Made by a program: the position numbers and the translations under genes. This document shows positions 30,312-40,168 of a stretch of DNA of 45,498 nt, piece by piece (the first letter of the stretch is position 1; each line of letters starts with the position of its first letter). Origin of the DNA: a virus; the IMG/VR virus record IMGVR_UViG_3300022602_004802, positions 1 to 45,498 of that record; one strand, given 5' to 3'. The notes under the pieces are model-generated. The model ran no database searches. It was not told where the DNA came from and worked only from the letters and a program-made list of their open reading frames with translations.

Positions 30312-33300
30312 ATGCTACCAAAGATTTTTTTATTTTTCTTAGTGGATACTCAAACAGGCAACTGTTATTACGTTGACACTAATGGAAACACACAAAAAGC
30401 ATCGATACAACTCGGTTCCAATATTGATTTATCATTAAGCAGCAGCCCTGACGGATGGTTGAACACAGAACTTTCTTTTATTAGGAATGCGACTTATTAC
30501 GGCATCAACCGTTCTTTTGCACCACCGATGAAATTCGTAAAAGATGCAGCGAATATTGTTCGTAATCTTTACTATAATGGCAGAGGAATTGAAACACCAC
30601 TTACTTTAATCATTCTTAAATACAATGAGCTTCCGCAAAGCGGAGAGCCTTTATACAAATTATATTATCGTGGGCAATTAGATTTAACAAAAGCCCAGGA
30701 TATGGTGGCAGAAGGGTTTCAGTGTAACTTAATGGAAGGAGGTGTTTTACAGTTATTGAAAACTTACGAAAACGTTGTTTTTGAAATTCCGTGCGATGGT
30801 TCTATTGTTGAAAATGTGAAAGCAAATTTAGATGGTTTGTTATTGCCCGATACATTTCATTATCAAATATCATTTACGCAACCCAAAGGCAACAATCAAA
30901 CCATTCCTTGTTTCTTTTTATCTAATGATGGTGATAATTTCGGTATTGTACACAGTGATCCACAGGGCCAAGGAAACAGCGAAACAGATTTTATTAATAC
31001 CGGCACCAACTTTATCTTTCAATCAACAGAAGCCATTACTGTAAGAATTAAAGGAAGTATGACTATACGACCTTATAATTCCTCTTATTTTGATTATCCT
31101 TTTGCGCTTCATTTAACCGGATCTTCTTACCCTTCAAAGCCAACCAAAACGATTTTATCAAACGTAAATGTTACGCAACAGCAAATCGTTTATTTCGATG
31201 ATACCTTTGATTTAGATGCCAATGAGCAACTTTATTTTTGGAGTTCACACAACAATACTATTCATCCAATGGCTATCGTTGGAGGAAACTTTGATATTTC
31301 TTTTCAATCCAAAGCGCAACCCACTTCGCCGTGGTGTGTATCTGCTTACGATTTATTTCAGTTGTTGATTAAAAATATTTGTCAAGCTGCATCCACAACA
31401 GATCAAACATTTAATTATCAGGCTACAAGTCAATTACTGAGCGATAACCTAAATCTATTAATCACTTCAGGCGATGCCCTTCGTGCTTCAGGCGATGCGA
31501 ATTATCAAAAATTCTTTTCTGATACGCAGCTAAACCCCAACCAACCAAGTAATAATTTGGTGAGTAATTACGGTCCGGTTATCAAAACATCGTTATCTGA
31601 TTTCTTTAAATCCATGTCGGTTGTTTTATTCGGTGCACTTGGCAATCAACAAGTGCCAGGGCAAAGAGAAACCATCTTTTTTGAAAGTATGGGCTATGTG
31701 TTTAATCCTTCTGATACAGTGGTTGATCTTGGCGAAGTATCAAACTTTAAAGTAACTCCTGCGACAGATAAAATATTCAATGAATTGTATGTGGGTTATG
31801 ATAGTCAGAATTACGATCAGAAAGCAGGAAAGTACGAATACAATTTAAAAGCCGGTTATGTGGCACCGATTAAAACACTTCAGAAAAAGTTGGAGTTGGT
31901 GTCAAAATACAGAGCCGACAGTTACGGAATAGAAAGACTGAGATCAAACATAAGTGGCACTTCTTCTACAAGAAATGACAATGACAATAGTGTGTTTATT
32001 ATTAATGTAGATAGAACAAAAGCCTCACTCGATTCGCAAGTAGCTTCTTTTACTTCGCTTATTAACGATGTAAACAATGCACAAAATACAAATATTCGAT
32101 ATTTAGCCAATCGATGTGCGAATGGTGTAAGCATGTCAACAGTAGATGGTTCATATTTATCTATGAATAGCGATCCGTCAATTTTTGTTTTCGCTTATCC
32201 TGGATATTCTGCTTCTCAGCCTTTGGTGTTTAGTTTTTCGGGAACATTACAAGGAAGTCCTGCCAATGCATTAACAGGATTAGCAGCCGATTACATAAAA
32301 ATATGCTTATACATAAATGGAACGCAGGTTTATTCGAGAACGTTTGATTCCACAAGTGCAGCCACTGCTTTTGCAGATAGTTTTTCGGTAACACAGAATT
32401 TTCTCCAAGGCGATTGTGTATATGCAACAGCGGAAACTTCTGTTGGTGGTTCTACAACGAATATGAATGCCCAAATTGCTGTTGGTACTGCCGGCGCTTA
32501 TTGGACGGCTGTTGGTTCATCGATTGAAGTAGATGCAGGAACGGCAGAAGAATTAATTGCAATGCCAAATGTGACAGCGCCATTGGTAAGCGGATTGCCT
32601 GTTGTGAATTATGGTTTTCAATACTTCTTATTTGATAATATTCTTATCAATTCAACATTTAATATTCAGTTTTTAGCCACATCCGTCATTCAACAAGGAA
32701 ACGGAGGAACATTAACTTACCGATTGTATAAAAATGGTGCACAAGTAAGAAGTGTTTCTGCAAACAGTAACCCGAATTCGCAAAATCCTGTTTCATTGGA
32801 AATCGATGATCAGGAAACCTTTGTTTTAGGCGATGTGATTTTCGTCATAGCTGATTCTATTGGTGCATGGTCGCAGGTGCAAAGCGCATCCATTGCATTT
32901 ACTTCCACAACGATTACAAAATTTGCATTAAAACGTATTCAATACGATTCTTTGACAGGTGTTCCCAATACCTTACCCACAACAATTGAAGCAGGTGCAC
33001 CGTATAACATCGAGGATTTAACGCCAAAAAGGATATTTAATAAATGGGCTCCATGGCTTGCAGCTTGTTTATATGGTCAGCAAACCGAAACCATTTATTT
33101 TTCCACGCTTACTAAAAACCAATACTTAAACACAACGGGAAATGGTGTTACGGTAACCGAAAATTCGGATGTATTAGTGCACAATCTCGGCAATCCATTG
33201 TGGCTGCCTTTCATGTTTGAATTTGATTTTAAAGTGCCATTGACTTTCTCGGATTTATTAACCGGTATGGCAAACGCACACATCAAATTCACTTATAACG

Positions 33301-34400
33301 GTGTGCCGTTTTATGCATTCCCGATGGAAGTAAAACAAAAAGCAGCACTGAATGACAAGCAAAGTGGAAAATTTATCTGTTCTCCGGCCACGAATATTCA
33401 AAATCTTATCAACCTTAATTATGACGGTTTAAACTTTATCAATATGCCACCAAATTCAATTTTTTGTCCGTTTCTTTCACCGGTTCAATTTGTTCCGGAA
33501 GGAAATGTTCTGCCATCAAAATACCATACACCCGACATGAATATGGCATGGTTCAGTGAACAAGTAATGAATTGGGTGAATCAAAATAATCATTGGCAAC
33601 CTTACCAAATCGGCGATGCTATTCCATTGCAGTTTCAAACCAATGGTTTAAGCCCGGTAACGGCTTATTTATACAATTCCGCAGGGGCGATTGTTTCAAC
33701 CGTTTCATTAACACAGACAACAAGTAATGCGGTGGCAGCGCCATATTATTTGTGGATTGGCTCGATAGATACAACAGGTTTGCCGGCAGGAAGTTATTAT
33801 ATAAGAGTAAACGCAGGTGGCAGCGGTGGTGCTTATATGCTTTCTGATGGTCTTTTACTTTGTACTTCTGCTTCTGATACACTTTTGTTTGAATACACTA
33901 ATTCAACCAACAAACAAGCGATGATTTTTGATACCGGGTTCACAGGTGCAATCAGGGTGAAAGGATTCTTCGATAACAGAATGAAACCAAAATACAAGGG
34001 TGCATTTTATACAGATCAACCACAGGACATTTCTATTTTAAATGCAATTCCTTATGAAACAAGAGAATTGTGGATTGGATTGGACGATGGCATTCCTGAT
34101 TATGTGATTAAAAAGATTGCTCGTGTAATGTTACTTGATGATGTAAATATTGAGGGTGTTGGTTATTCATTAGACGAGGGTGCAGAATGGGAAGAAACAT
34201 TTATTGATGGAAATCCGAAAAAATATTGGAAAACAACGGTTCGGTTGGCTAAAAATATTGATGGCGTTTCATCAACAGCCACAGGAGGCAGCGGAGACAC
34301 AGCGATGGTGGTTACTGTTGATGCCAATGCATTTGGTCCGAATGCAAACAACGCTGCTAATACAGCCGATGCAGAAATTATTCAAATTCAAACTTCTTAA
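30312..34400 (+). CDS. Large tail protein (tail tip/baseplate)
   Basis: The 1362-residue protein follows the tape measure, the usual place of tail tip or baseplate hub proteins. It begins MLPKIFLFFLVDTQTGNCYY; the hydrophobic start is short and is probably not a signal peptide. The sequence is beta-rich throughout, with Ig-like stretches in the C-terminal third (near 1120-1180) and no peptidase or glycosidase motif seen by eye. It probably contacts the host surface. It ends 3 bases before the collar-like gene. Confidence 0.7.
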   Translation: MLPKIFLFFLVDTQTGNCYYVDTNGNTQKASIQLGSNIDLSLSSSPDGWLNTELSFIRNATYYGINRSFAPPMKFVKDAANIVRNLYYNGRGIETPLTLIILKYNELPQSGEPLYKLYYRGQLDLTKAQDMVAEGFQCNLMEGGVLQLLKTYENVVFEIPCDGSIVENVKANLDGLLLPDTFHYQISFTQPKGNNQTIPCFFLSNDGDNFGIVHSDPQGQGNSETDFINTGTNFIFQSTEAITVRIKGSMTIRPYNSSYFDYPFALHLTGSSYPSKPTKTILSNVNVTQQQIVYFDDTFDLDANEQLYFWSSHNNTIHPMAIVGGNFDISFQSKAQPTSPWCVSAYDLFQLLIKNICQAASTTDQTFNYQATSQLLSDNLNLLITSGDALRASGDANYQKFFSDTQLNPNQPSNNLVSNYGPVIKTSLSDFFKSMSVVLFGALGNQQVPGQRETIFFESMGYVFNPSDTVVDLGEVSNFKVTPATDKIFNELYVGYDSQNYDQKAGKYEYNLKAGYVAPIKTLQKKLELVSKYRADSYGIERLRSNISGTSSTRNDNDNSVFIINVDRTKASLDSQVASFTSLINDVNNAQNTNIRYLANRCANGVSMSTVDGSYLSMNSDPSIFVFAYPGYSASQPLVFSFSGTLQGSPANALTGLAADYIKICLYINGTQVYSRTFDSTSAATAFADSFSVTQNFLQGDCVYATAETSVGGSTTNMNAQIAVGTAGAYWTAVGSSIEVDAGTAEELIAMPNVTAPLVSGLPVVNYGFQYFLFDNILINSTFNIQFLATSVIQQGNGGTLTYRLYKNGAQVRSVSANSNPNSQNPVSLEIDDQETFVLGDVIFVIADSIGAWSQVQSASIAFTSTTITKFALKRIQYDSLTGVPNTLPTTIEAGAPYNIEDLTPKRIFNKWAPWLAACLYGQQTETIYFSTLTKNQYLNTTGNGVTVTENSDVLVHNLGNPLWLPFMFEFDFKVPLTFSDLLTGMANAHIKFTYNGVPFYAFPMEVKQKAALNDKQSGKFICSPATNIQNLINLNYDGLNFINMPPNSIFCPFLSPVQFVPEGNVLPSKYHTPDMNMAWFSEQVMNWVNQNNHWQPYQIGDAIPLQFQTNGLSPVTAYLYNSAGAIVSTVSLTQTTSNAVAAPYYLWIGSIDTTGLPAGSYYIRVNAGGSGGAYMLSDGLLLCTSASDTLLFEYTNSTNKQAMIFDTGFTGAIRVKGFFDNRMKPKYKGAFYTDQPQDISILNAIPYETRELWIGLDDGIPDYVIKKIARVMLLDDVNIEGVGYSLDEGAEWEETFIDGNPKKYWKTTVRLAKNIDGVSSTATGGSGDTAMVVTVDANAFGPNANNAANTADAEIIQIQTS

Positions 34401-34403
34401 AAC

Positions 34404-35795
34404 ATGAATGTAAACTTATCAATATCAGCCACGCTAAATAACAGCAGTAATCAATTCGTTATTGCTGCTTATTCCGATAAGGGGTTGACTACTTTAGTAG
34501 AGCAACAAAACCCAACGAAGCCATACAGCAATCCTTTTCAGGTAACGTTTACGACCTTATCGGCGAATATCATGTATTATTTTGCGTTGTGGGAAAGCCC
34601 CGATGGAACGGCGAGTGGAACGATACGTAATACATGCAATTTTCAACCTTCTTCGCAATCGGTTAATTTAAGAGCAGATTTGTGGCTGACTGCAGATGTA
34701 ACAAGCGGATTTGCTTCGGGTAGTTCAGGTTATACGGATCCCACCAATTCTTTGGCCGGATGGGATTATGATTTACAAGTGCCTGGTTATGGCCCTTATC
34801 AGTCCGGAGTGGACTATACTTTAGACAGTAATAATAATTTTGCCCTTACAGGCGGTAATACGGTTCAGCCGGGGCAAAGGATGGTTTTGATATTTAAACC
34901 TCAAATTTCGCAAGGTGCGGCTTCTACACCGGCATTAATTACGAGTTCGGTTACTTTAACCACGACCACAAACCTAAACAGTACCTATAAAAACAAAGCC
35001 ATTCTGTTACAGGGTGCAGCAGCTTCATTTATAGTGAATCTTCCTGCGTTATCCACCATGACCGATTTTGATGTGCTTTACTTCTATTCTTACGGAGGCT
35101 CACATAAAAACGTATCTATCCGCTGTTATGGAACAGATAAAATTCAGCGCAATACACAAGTAACAAAAATTGTATTGGCGCAAAATGAAGTATTAAAATT
35201 ATTCAGGGTAACCATTTCGGGAACTTCTTATTGGTATGTGGATGGTTCTTTGCCTGGTCTCGATTCAGTTGGTCAGTTTGTAGAAACGTATGATTTAAGT
35301 GGGTTCTTAAATGCCATTCCATTAGATGGTTCATTGGTTTCACGTGCAACTTATGAAAGGCTGTGGGATAAGGTTTCTTCTTATGGTTCAGGTATATTAA
35401 TTTCTGATTCTAATTTCAATAATGTAGATGGAAATGGCAATTATATCAACAAAGGATTTTTCACCACAGGAGACGGTTCTACAACATTCCGTGTTCCTGA
35501 TTTAAGATTATATCCAACGAGAAGGGTAGTGGATGGAAGTGTAAGAATTGCAGGAAGTTTTGAAGATGAATTGGTGGGTTCACATGATCATACCATGCAC
35601 GGACAAGGTGCTATTACCGGAGGAGGACACAGTTGGTATTTAAGTGCGAGTGGAGGCAACCGATATTCAGGTAGTGGTGGAGATTCTTTTGGTGGAGTAC
35701 AAACAACGCCCGATGCTAATACACGAACAGGAAAAAATACTGCAACAGAAAACAGAACAAGAGACACAGGAACATATTTGTTGATTCGGATATAG
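34404..35795 (+). CDS. Tail-collar-like fibre protein
   Basis: The 463-residue protein has a C-terminal tail-collar-like region: LSGFLNAIPLDGSLVSRATY, then FFTTGDGSTTFRVPDLR, GSHDHTMHGQG and the end RTRDTGTYLLIRI. The N-terminal half is beta-rich, with a structure like short fibre proteins. The TAG stop (35793-35795) is the first triplet of a palindromic operator and is backed by an in-frame TAA. It is probably part of the receptor-binding apparatus. Confidence 0.8.
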   Translation: MNVNLSISATLNNSSNQFVIAAYSDKGLTTLVEQQNPTKPYSNPFQVTFTTLSANIMYYFALWESPDGTASGTIRNTCNFQPSSQSVNLRADLWLTADVTSGFASGSSGYTDPTNSLAGWDYDLQVPGYGPYQSGVDYTLDSNNNFALTGGNTVQPGQRMVLIFKPQISQGAASTPALITSSVTLTTTTNLNSTYKNKAILLQGAAASFIVNLPALSTMTDFDVLYFYSYGGSHKNVSIRCYGTDKIQRNTQVTKIVLAQNEVLKLFRVTISGTSYWYVDGSLPGLDSVGQFVETYDLSGFLNAIPLDGSLVSRATYERLWDKVSSYGSGILISDSNFNNVDGNGNYINKGFFTTGDGSTTFRVPDLRLYPTRRVVDGSVRIAGSFEDELVGSHDHTMHGQGAITGGGHSWYLSASGGNRYSGSGGDSFGGVQTTPDANTRTGKNTATENRTRDTGTYLLIRI

Positions 35796-35813
35796 TAAAT
35801 ATTACTATCTTTA
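35792..35813 (+). promoter_or_regulatory. Palindromic operator and promoter, site 9 (short RNA before the fibre gene)
   Basis: ATAGTAA-ATA-TTACTAT (35792-35808) overlaps the -7 box TATCTTTA (35806-35813). A -33 box is not clear. A terminator follows at 35855, so the predicted RNA is about 65 nt. The arrangement repeats that at 20915-21001. Confidence 0.65.
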
Positions 35814-35854
35814 TTAAGTAAAAAGAGGATGATTACATTTTAAATGCAACGTTC

Positions 35855-35883
35855 AAGCCCCGATGGTAAAAGGGGCTTTTTTT
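35855..35883 (+). terminator. Intrinsic terminator upstream of the fibre promoter
   Basis: AAGCCCC (35855-35861) pairs with GGGGCTT (35872-35878) around a 10-base loop, followed by TTTTT. It ends the short transcript from the operator at 35792 and any readthrough from the tail genes. Confidence 0.85.
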
Positions 35884-35902
35884 ATTGCATGCAAAATTTG
35901 TT

Positions 35903-35944
35903 AATAGTAAATTTTACTATTTGTGATAAAAACACTTAATTTTA
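35903..35944 (+). promoter_or_regulatory. Palindromic operator and promoter, site 10 (tail fibre)
   Basis: AATAGTAAA-T-TTTACTATT (35903-35921) has its centre at 35912, again exactly 25 bp before the -7-like box TAATTTTA (35937-35944). The fibre gene starts at 35961. This is the third site with the 25-bp layout. Confidence 0.7.
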
Positions 35945-35960
35945 TTGCAAAATTCATCGC

Positions 35961-38900
35961 ATGAAATTTTTTTTTAGCTTTTTACTACTTCTGATAAGTA
36001 CATTTTCTTTTTCTCAGTATTCTCCCAAAGTCAATGGTGGTGCATGGTATAACAGAATTAAAGCGGATTCTGCAACACATATTACACGAAAATATTCTTT
36101 AGCCAAGGATTTAAAAGACAGCAGTGCAGAAATATTTGTTTACGGAGACACCCTTTATTTTGTTTCACATGGCAATATTTACTCTGTTAGTGGGGGAATG
36201 TCAATTGATACGACTTCTTTATCTAATAGAATAAACGCAAAAATTGACAGTTCTTATTTAACCGTTGTGCTTTCCTCTTATCTGCAAAATATTAATGGAA
36301 TTGCAGCAGGTGGAGATTTATCGGGAAGTTATCCAAGCCCAACAGTTGCTCAGTTTAATGGTTTACCTCCAAGTTATTATTTGAATTATAATAATCTTAC
36401 CAATAAACCAACAATTTCAACGATATGGGGTAACATCACGGGAACATTAAGTAATCAAACAGATTTAAATAGTGTTTTAAATCAAAAAGTAAAATATACA
36501 GACACTTCCGGTATGCTTGCTAATTATTTAGCATGGTTAAACAGTTTAAATGCTTCGGTTGCTTCAAACACTTCTAATCTTACCAAAATAAATAATGATA
36601 GTACCAATTGGAATACTGCATACAATAAAAGAATTTCATCCACTTCCTTATCATCGTCAACATTGACAATTACTTTAGGGGATGGTTCTACTGTTACCAC
36701 AAGCGTTCCAACATTCAATCAAAATACAACAGGCAGTGCAGCATCGCTAACAACATCGCGTTATATCTACGGTAATTTATTCAACGGAAGTGCAGACGTT
36801 ACCGGAACGATCAGCGATGCATATATTAATTCTGCGAAGATCACTGCATTGATTGCCGATAGTGTTTATCAGGCTGCACAGATTGCTTCATTGAATAGCA
36901 GTGCGCCGAATTGGAACACAGCCTACGCAAACAGAATTACAGGTTATTCATCGCCTTTATCAATAAGTGGCAATTCAATATCTATTTCACAAGCTTCATC
37001 TTCAACCGATGGTTATTTAAGCCATACGGATTGGAGTACATTCAACGGCAAGCAAAATGCATTAGGTTACACGGCTGAAAACACAGCGAATAAAGGTGCG
37101 GCGAATGGTTATGCTTCATTAGATGGTACAAGCAAAATACCTACTTCACAATTGCCTTCATTGGCATTAAATAGTGTGTGGACGGTTAGCAGCCAATCTG
37201 CAATGTTAGCATTAAGTAGTGCGGTTGTGGGTGATGTGGCAGTAAGGTCGGACAGTTCAATAACTTATGTGTTGAAAGCAACTGATTATACAAAGCCGTA
37301 CAATTGGGTGCAATTACTTTTCCCAACAGCCCCCGTTAGTAGTGTGAATGGTTTGACAGGTGCGGTGAACTTAACGACAAACAATATTTCTGAAAGCGGT
37401 AATCTTTACTATACAGATGCAAGAGCAAGGGCTGCATTATCATTTAGTGCAGGAAGTGGTGCGTATAATTCGAGTACCGGTGTGATCACAATTCCAACGA
37501 ATACCAATCAATTAACGAATGGGGCGAATTATATTACTACTTCATCATTATCAGTCACAACAAATTCTGCAAGTGGTGGCGGTGCATTGTCTTACAGTGG
37601 CGGAGTATTTACATTCACGCCGCCAAATTTGAGCAGTTACTTAACAGCTAATCAAACAATCACATTGTCAGGTGATATTTCAGGAAGTGGAACGACAGCA
37701 ATTACAGGAACATTAGCTACCGTAAATAGTAATACAGGTTCATTTGGAAGCACATCAGTAGTTCCAATCATTACAGTGAATGGTAAAGGTTTAATTACAG
37801 CCGTAAGCACAGGAACGATAACGCCTTCATCAATTGGTGCAGCTGCTTCAAGTGGAAGTGTTAATTATATTCAAAATGGAACATCACAACAAAGTAGTAG
37901 TAATTTTTACATAAGTGGAACAGGAAAAATGAATGTACTTAATGTTTTGGGTACTTACAATTCATCTTCGCTTACTGCATCAGTTGTTACTTCAAATTAT
38001 AATGCAAGGTTTAATAATGGCGGTGCGTTATCATTGCTTATTGGTGGTTTAAGTTATACAAATACATGGCTGCAATCTATTCAAGATGATGGTACTAATA
38101 ATTTAAAAAATCTCGAACTAAATCCATTAGGCGGAACGGTGAATATCAATGGTTATTTGGCTTTAACATCAAACAACTATTCATCTTATGCATTGCCTTT
38201 GAGTGGTGGTACGTTGACAGGTAACTCTACTGTGAGTAGTAATAGTGGTGCAGCAGCATGGACATTATTTAATAACCAAGCTGATAATGTTTTAGTCAAT
38301 TCGGTTTTTTCTTCTTTGAATTTCATGGCTTCAAATAATGCCCAAAAATCAAGTAGTATAAAAGGTTATGTAGGTGTTTATAGTGACCAAGTAGGTATAT
38401 CATTTTGGACTAATAATGGTGGTAGTAATTATGGGGAAGCAGTAAGAATTAATTCTGATAAAACAACGACTTTTTATGCTGCATTAAGTGGTACAAGTGC
38501 ATTGTTTGGTGATGCTCTAAATACAGGTCAAACTGCACCAACTTATAATGTAGAATTATCCTCTAATACAGGTAATCCCCTTTTGCATTTTTCTGCACAT
38601 CCATCATCAGGTAATTCACCTCAAAATGTTGGTGGAATTTATGCAAGCGCAGCAGCAGGATGGGTTAGTAATTTAGATTTTTATATGAATAGTAATTGGG
38701 GAAACCCAACAGTTCACGCTATGAATATTAATTCAAGTGCTGGCACTCCTTCAATTACAATGTATGGTGCATTAAGTGGCACAAGTGCTACGTTTAGTTC
38801 AACAACATCATCATCTTCTTATACAACAGGTGCATTAGTAGTTAGTGGTGGTGTAGGTATTGCAGGTGCGGTGTATGCAAATAGTACAATGAATGTATCA

Positions 38901-39266
38901 GGCTACTTAACTGCATCAGGCGGTGCAGGTACATCAGATATTCGCTTAAAAACAAACATTGTTTACAATCCTAACATTTCAATTCTTGACAGCATTGACT
39001 TCATTCAGTATAACATGAAAGATAATCTTTCACGGTTACGCTATGGAAACATTGCACAACAAGTTGAAAAGTATTATCCCGATTTAGTGCTTACAAATGA
39101 CAAAGGAACTAAGGCTATCATGTACGATGATTTGCAGAATATTGAAATACACGAACTGCACGAAGAAGTGAAAGCACTGAAAAAAATGGTTTATGAATTG
39201 CAAAATCAAAGATTGATTGATATAGCCAATAAGGATTTAAACAAAATGAAAAAGTTAGCAAAATGA
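35961..39266 (+). CDS. Exported tail fibre with S74-type chaperone/peptidase domain
   Basis: The 1101-residue protein starts with a Sec signal peptide (MKFFFSFLLLLISTFSFSQ). It has a long Ser/Thr/Gly/Asn-rich repetitive body with collagen- and adhesin-like short motifs (GDLSGSYPSPTV, GGTLTGN). It ends in an S74-type intramolecular chaperone: SDIRLKTNI with the Ser992/Lys997 pair, then a coiled coil (LHEEVKALKKMVYELQNQ). In the family this domain trimerises the fibre and cuts itself off. The signal peptide is unusual for a phage fibre and suggests descent from a host surface protein or a role in the lysogen envelope. Confidence 0.85.
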   Translation: MKFFFSFLLLLISTFSFSQYSPKVNGGAWYNRIKADSATHITRKYSLAKDLKDSSAEIFVYGDTLYFVSHGNIYSVSGGMSIDTTSLSNRINAKIDSSYLTVVLSSYLQNINGIAAGGDLSGSYPSPTVAQFNGLPPSYYLNYNNLTNKPTISTIWGNITGTLSNQTDLNSVLNQKVKYTDTSGMLANYLAWLNSLNASVASNTSNLTKINNDSTNWNTAYNKRISSTSLSSSTLTITLGDGSTVTTSVPTFNQNTTGSAASLTTSRYIYGNLFNGSADVTGTISDAYINSAKITALIADSVYQAAQIASLNSSAPNWNTAYANRITGYSSPLSISGNSISISQASSSTDGYLSHTDWSTFNGKQNALGYTAENTANKGAANGYASLDGTSKIPTSQLPSLALNSVWTVSSQSAMLALSSAVVGDVAVRSDSSITYVLKATDYTKPYNWVQLLFPTAPVSSVNGLTGAVNLTTNNISESGNLYYTDARARAALSFSAGSGAYNSSTGVITIPTNTNQLTNGANYITTSSLSVTTNSASGGGALSYSGGVFTFTPPNLSSYLTANQTITLSGDISGSGTTAITGTLATVNSNTGSFGSTSVVPIITVNGKGLITAVSTGTITPSSIGAAASSGSVNYIQNGTSQQSSSNFYISGTGKMNVLNVLGTYNSSSLTASVVTSNYNARFNNGGALSLLIGGLSYTNTWLQSIQDDGTNNLKNLELNPLGGTVNINGYLALTSNNYSSYALPLSGGTLTGNSTVSSNSGAAAWTLFNNQADNVLVNSVFSSLNFMASNNAQKSSSIKGYVGVYSDQVGISFWTNNGGSNYGEAVRINSDKTTTFYAALSGTSALFGDALNTGQTAPTYNVELSSNTGNPLLHFSAHPSSGNSPQNVGGIYASAAAGWVSNLDFYMNSNWGNPTVHAMNINSSAGTPSITMYGALSGTSATFSSTTSSSSYTTGALVVSGGVGIAGAVYANSTMNVSGYLTASGGAGTSDIRLKTNIVYNPNISILDSIDFIQYNMKDNLSRLRYGNIAQQVEKYYPDLVLTNDKGTKAIMYDDLQNIEIHELHEEVKALKKMVYELQNQRLIDIANKDLNKMKKLAK

Positions 39267-40156
39267 AAAAAATACTTTTATCAATAACAGTTTGCCTTTC
39301 ATTATTGGTTGTTTTTTGCGGAAGTAAAAACCCAACGAATAAGACAACTGATTTGTGGGCCCCCCTTGCATCAACTGATTTTTTTACTTATGCTCAATTA
39401 AACAGTGCAGTCGCTAACGGTTATTTTACGGCAGTTACTACCGTGCCAATCAATAACAGATTTGTTACAAGAGATAGCCTTGCAATGTATTTATGCTTAG
39501 GTTCTAATACTTATTATTCATCATTGGTTTACGGTCAGTATTGCAGCAAAAGATGCGTAACGGCAGGAACGCCATTGACACATAGCGGACAAATGTATTA
39601 CCATACCGACTATGATATTTATTGGGGATTCACCACAACAGACAGCGCATGCAATCATCATGGAAGTACATATACAACAGTTTATTGGAGTGGAACATTT
39701 GGAAACGGAACAGCATTGTATAACGACCTATGCGGACAGAATGCAGTTAACGCATACAGCGGAGTTTACTTTTACATGAGTGGGCAATATTTCACATTGA
39801 ATACGCAAAACATTGTTGCAGGGCTTACAAATTGCAGCGGTGGATTAACAGATACTTACCTGCACATTTCATCCACAAGCGGAACGACAACACCTTCATG
39901 CGTTGTTTCTGTTTATTCAGATGCAGGCAATACAACATCAACCAATATTGCGAATGCATCGGGTGGATATATAACCGTACAAGTAACATTTTCAGATCAA
40001 TACGGCGACACACAAACAGCAAGTGGAACAATCAGCAACGGTTCATCAAGTGTAAGCATCACAGGCAGCGCATTTGGCGGCGGTGGAACATTGAGCAGTG
40101 TTAGTATAACAGGTATCACAGGCACATCGACAAGTCAAAATTATATATCAAACTAA
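39263..40156 (+). CDS. Exported or lipid-anchored Ser/Thr-rich protein
   Basis: The 297-residue protein has a hydrophobic N-terminus (MKKILLSITVCLSLLVVFC) with a Cys where a lipoprotein would be cut, although the lipobox is weak. The body is rich in Ser, Thr, Tyr and Gly and has seven or more further Cys. The C-terminal third (about 190-297) looks like a beta-sandwich. It is coupled to the fibre gene by an ATGA overlap, so it may be a fibre partner or surface anchor. Family not recognised. Confidence 0.65.
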   Translation: MKKILLSITVCLSLLVVFCGSKNPTNKTTDLWAPLASTDFFTYAQLNSAVANGYFTAVTTVPINNRFVTRDSLAMYLCLGSNTYYSSLVYGQYCSKRCVTAGTPLTHSGQMYYHTDYDIYWGFTTTDSACNHHGSTYTTVYWSGTFGNGTALYNDLCGQNAVNAYSGVYFYMSGQYFTLNTQNIVAGLTNCSGGLTDTYLHISSTSGTTTPSCVVSVYSDAGNTTSTNIANASGGYITVQVTFSDQYGDTQTASGTISNGSSSVSITGSAFGGGGTLSSVSITGITGTSTSQNYISN

Positions 40157-40168
40157 AAACCAAACAAC

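Noticed and set aside
39832-40104. 90-codon frame in the fibre-partner gene
   Set aside because: It is a shifted frame of a Ser/Thr-rich repeat region with implausible composition (many Cys, Trp, Arg, Asn).
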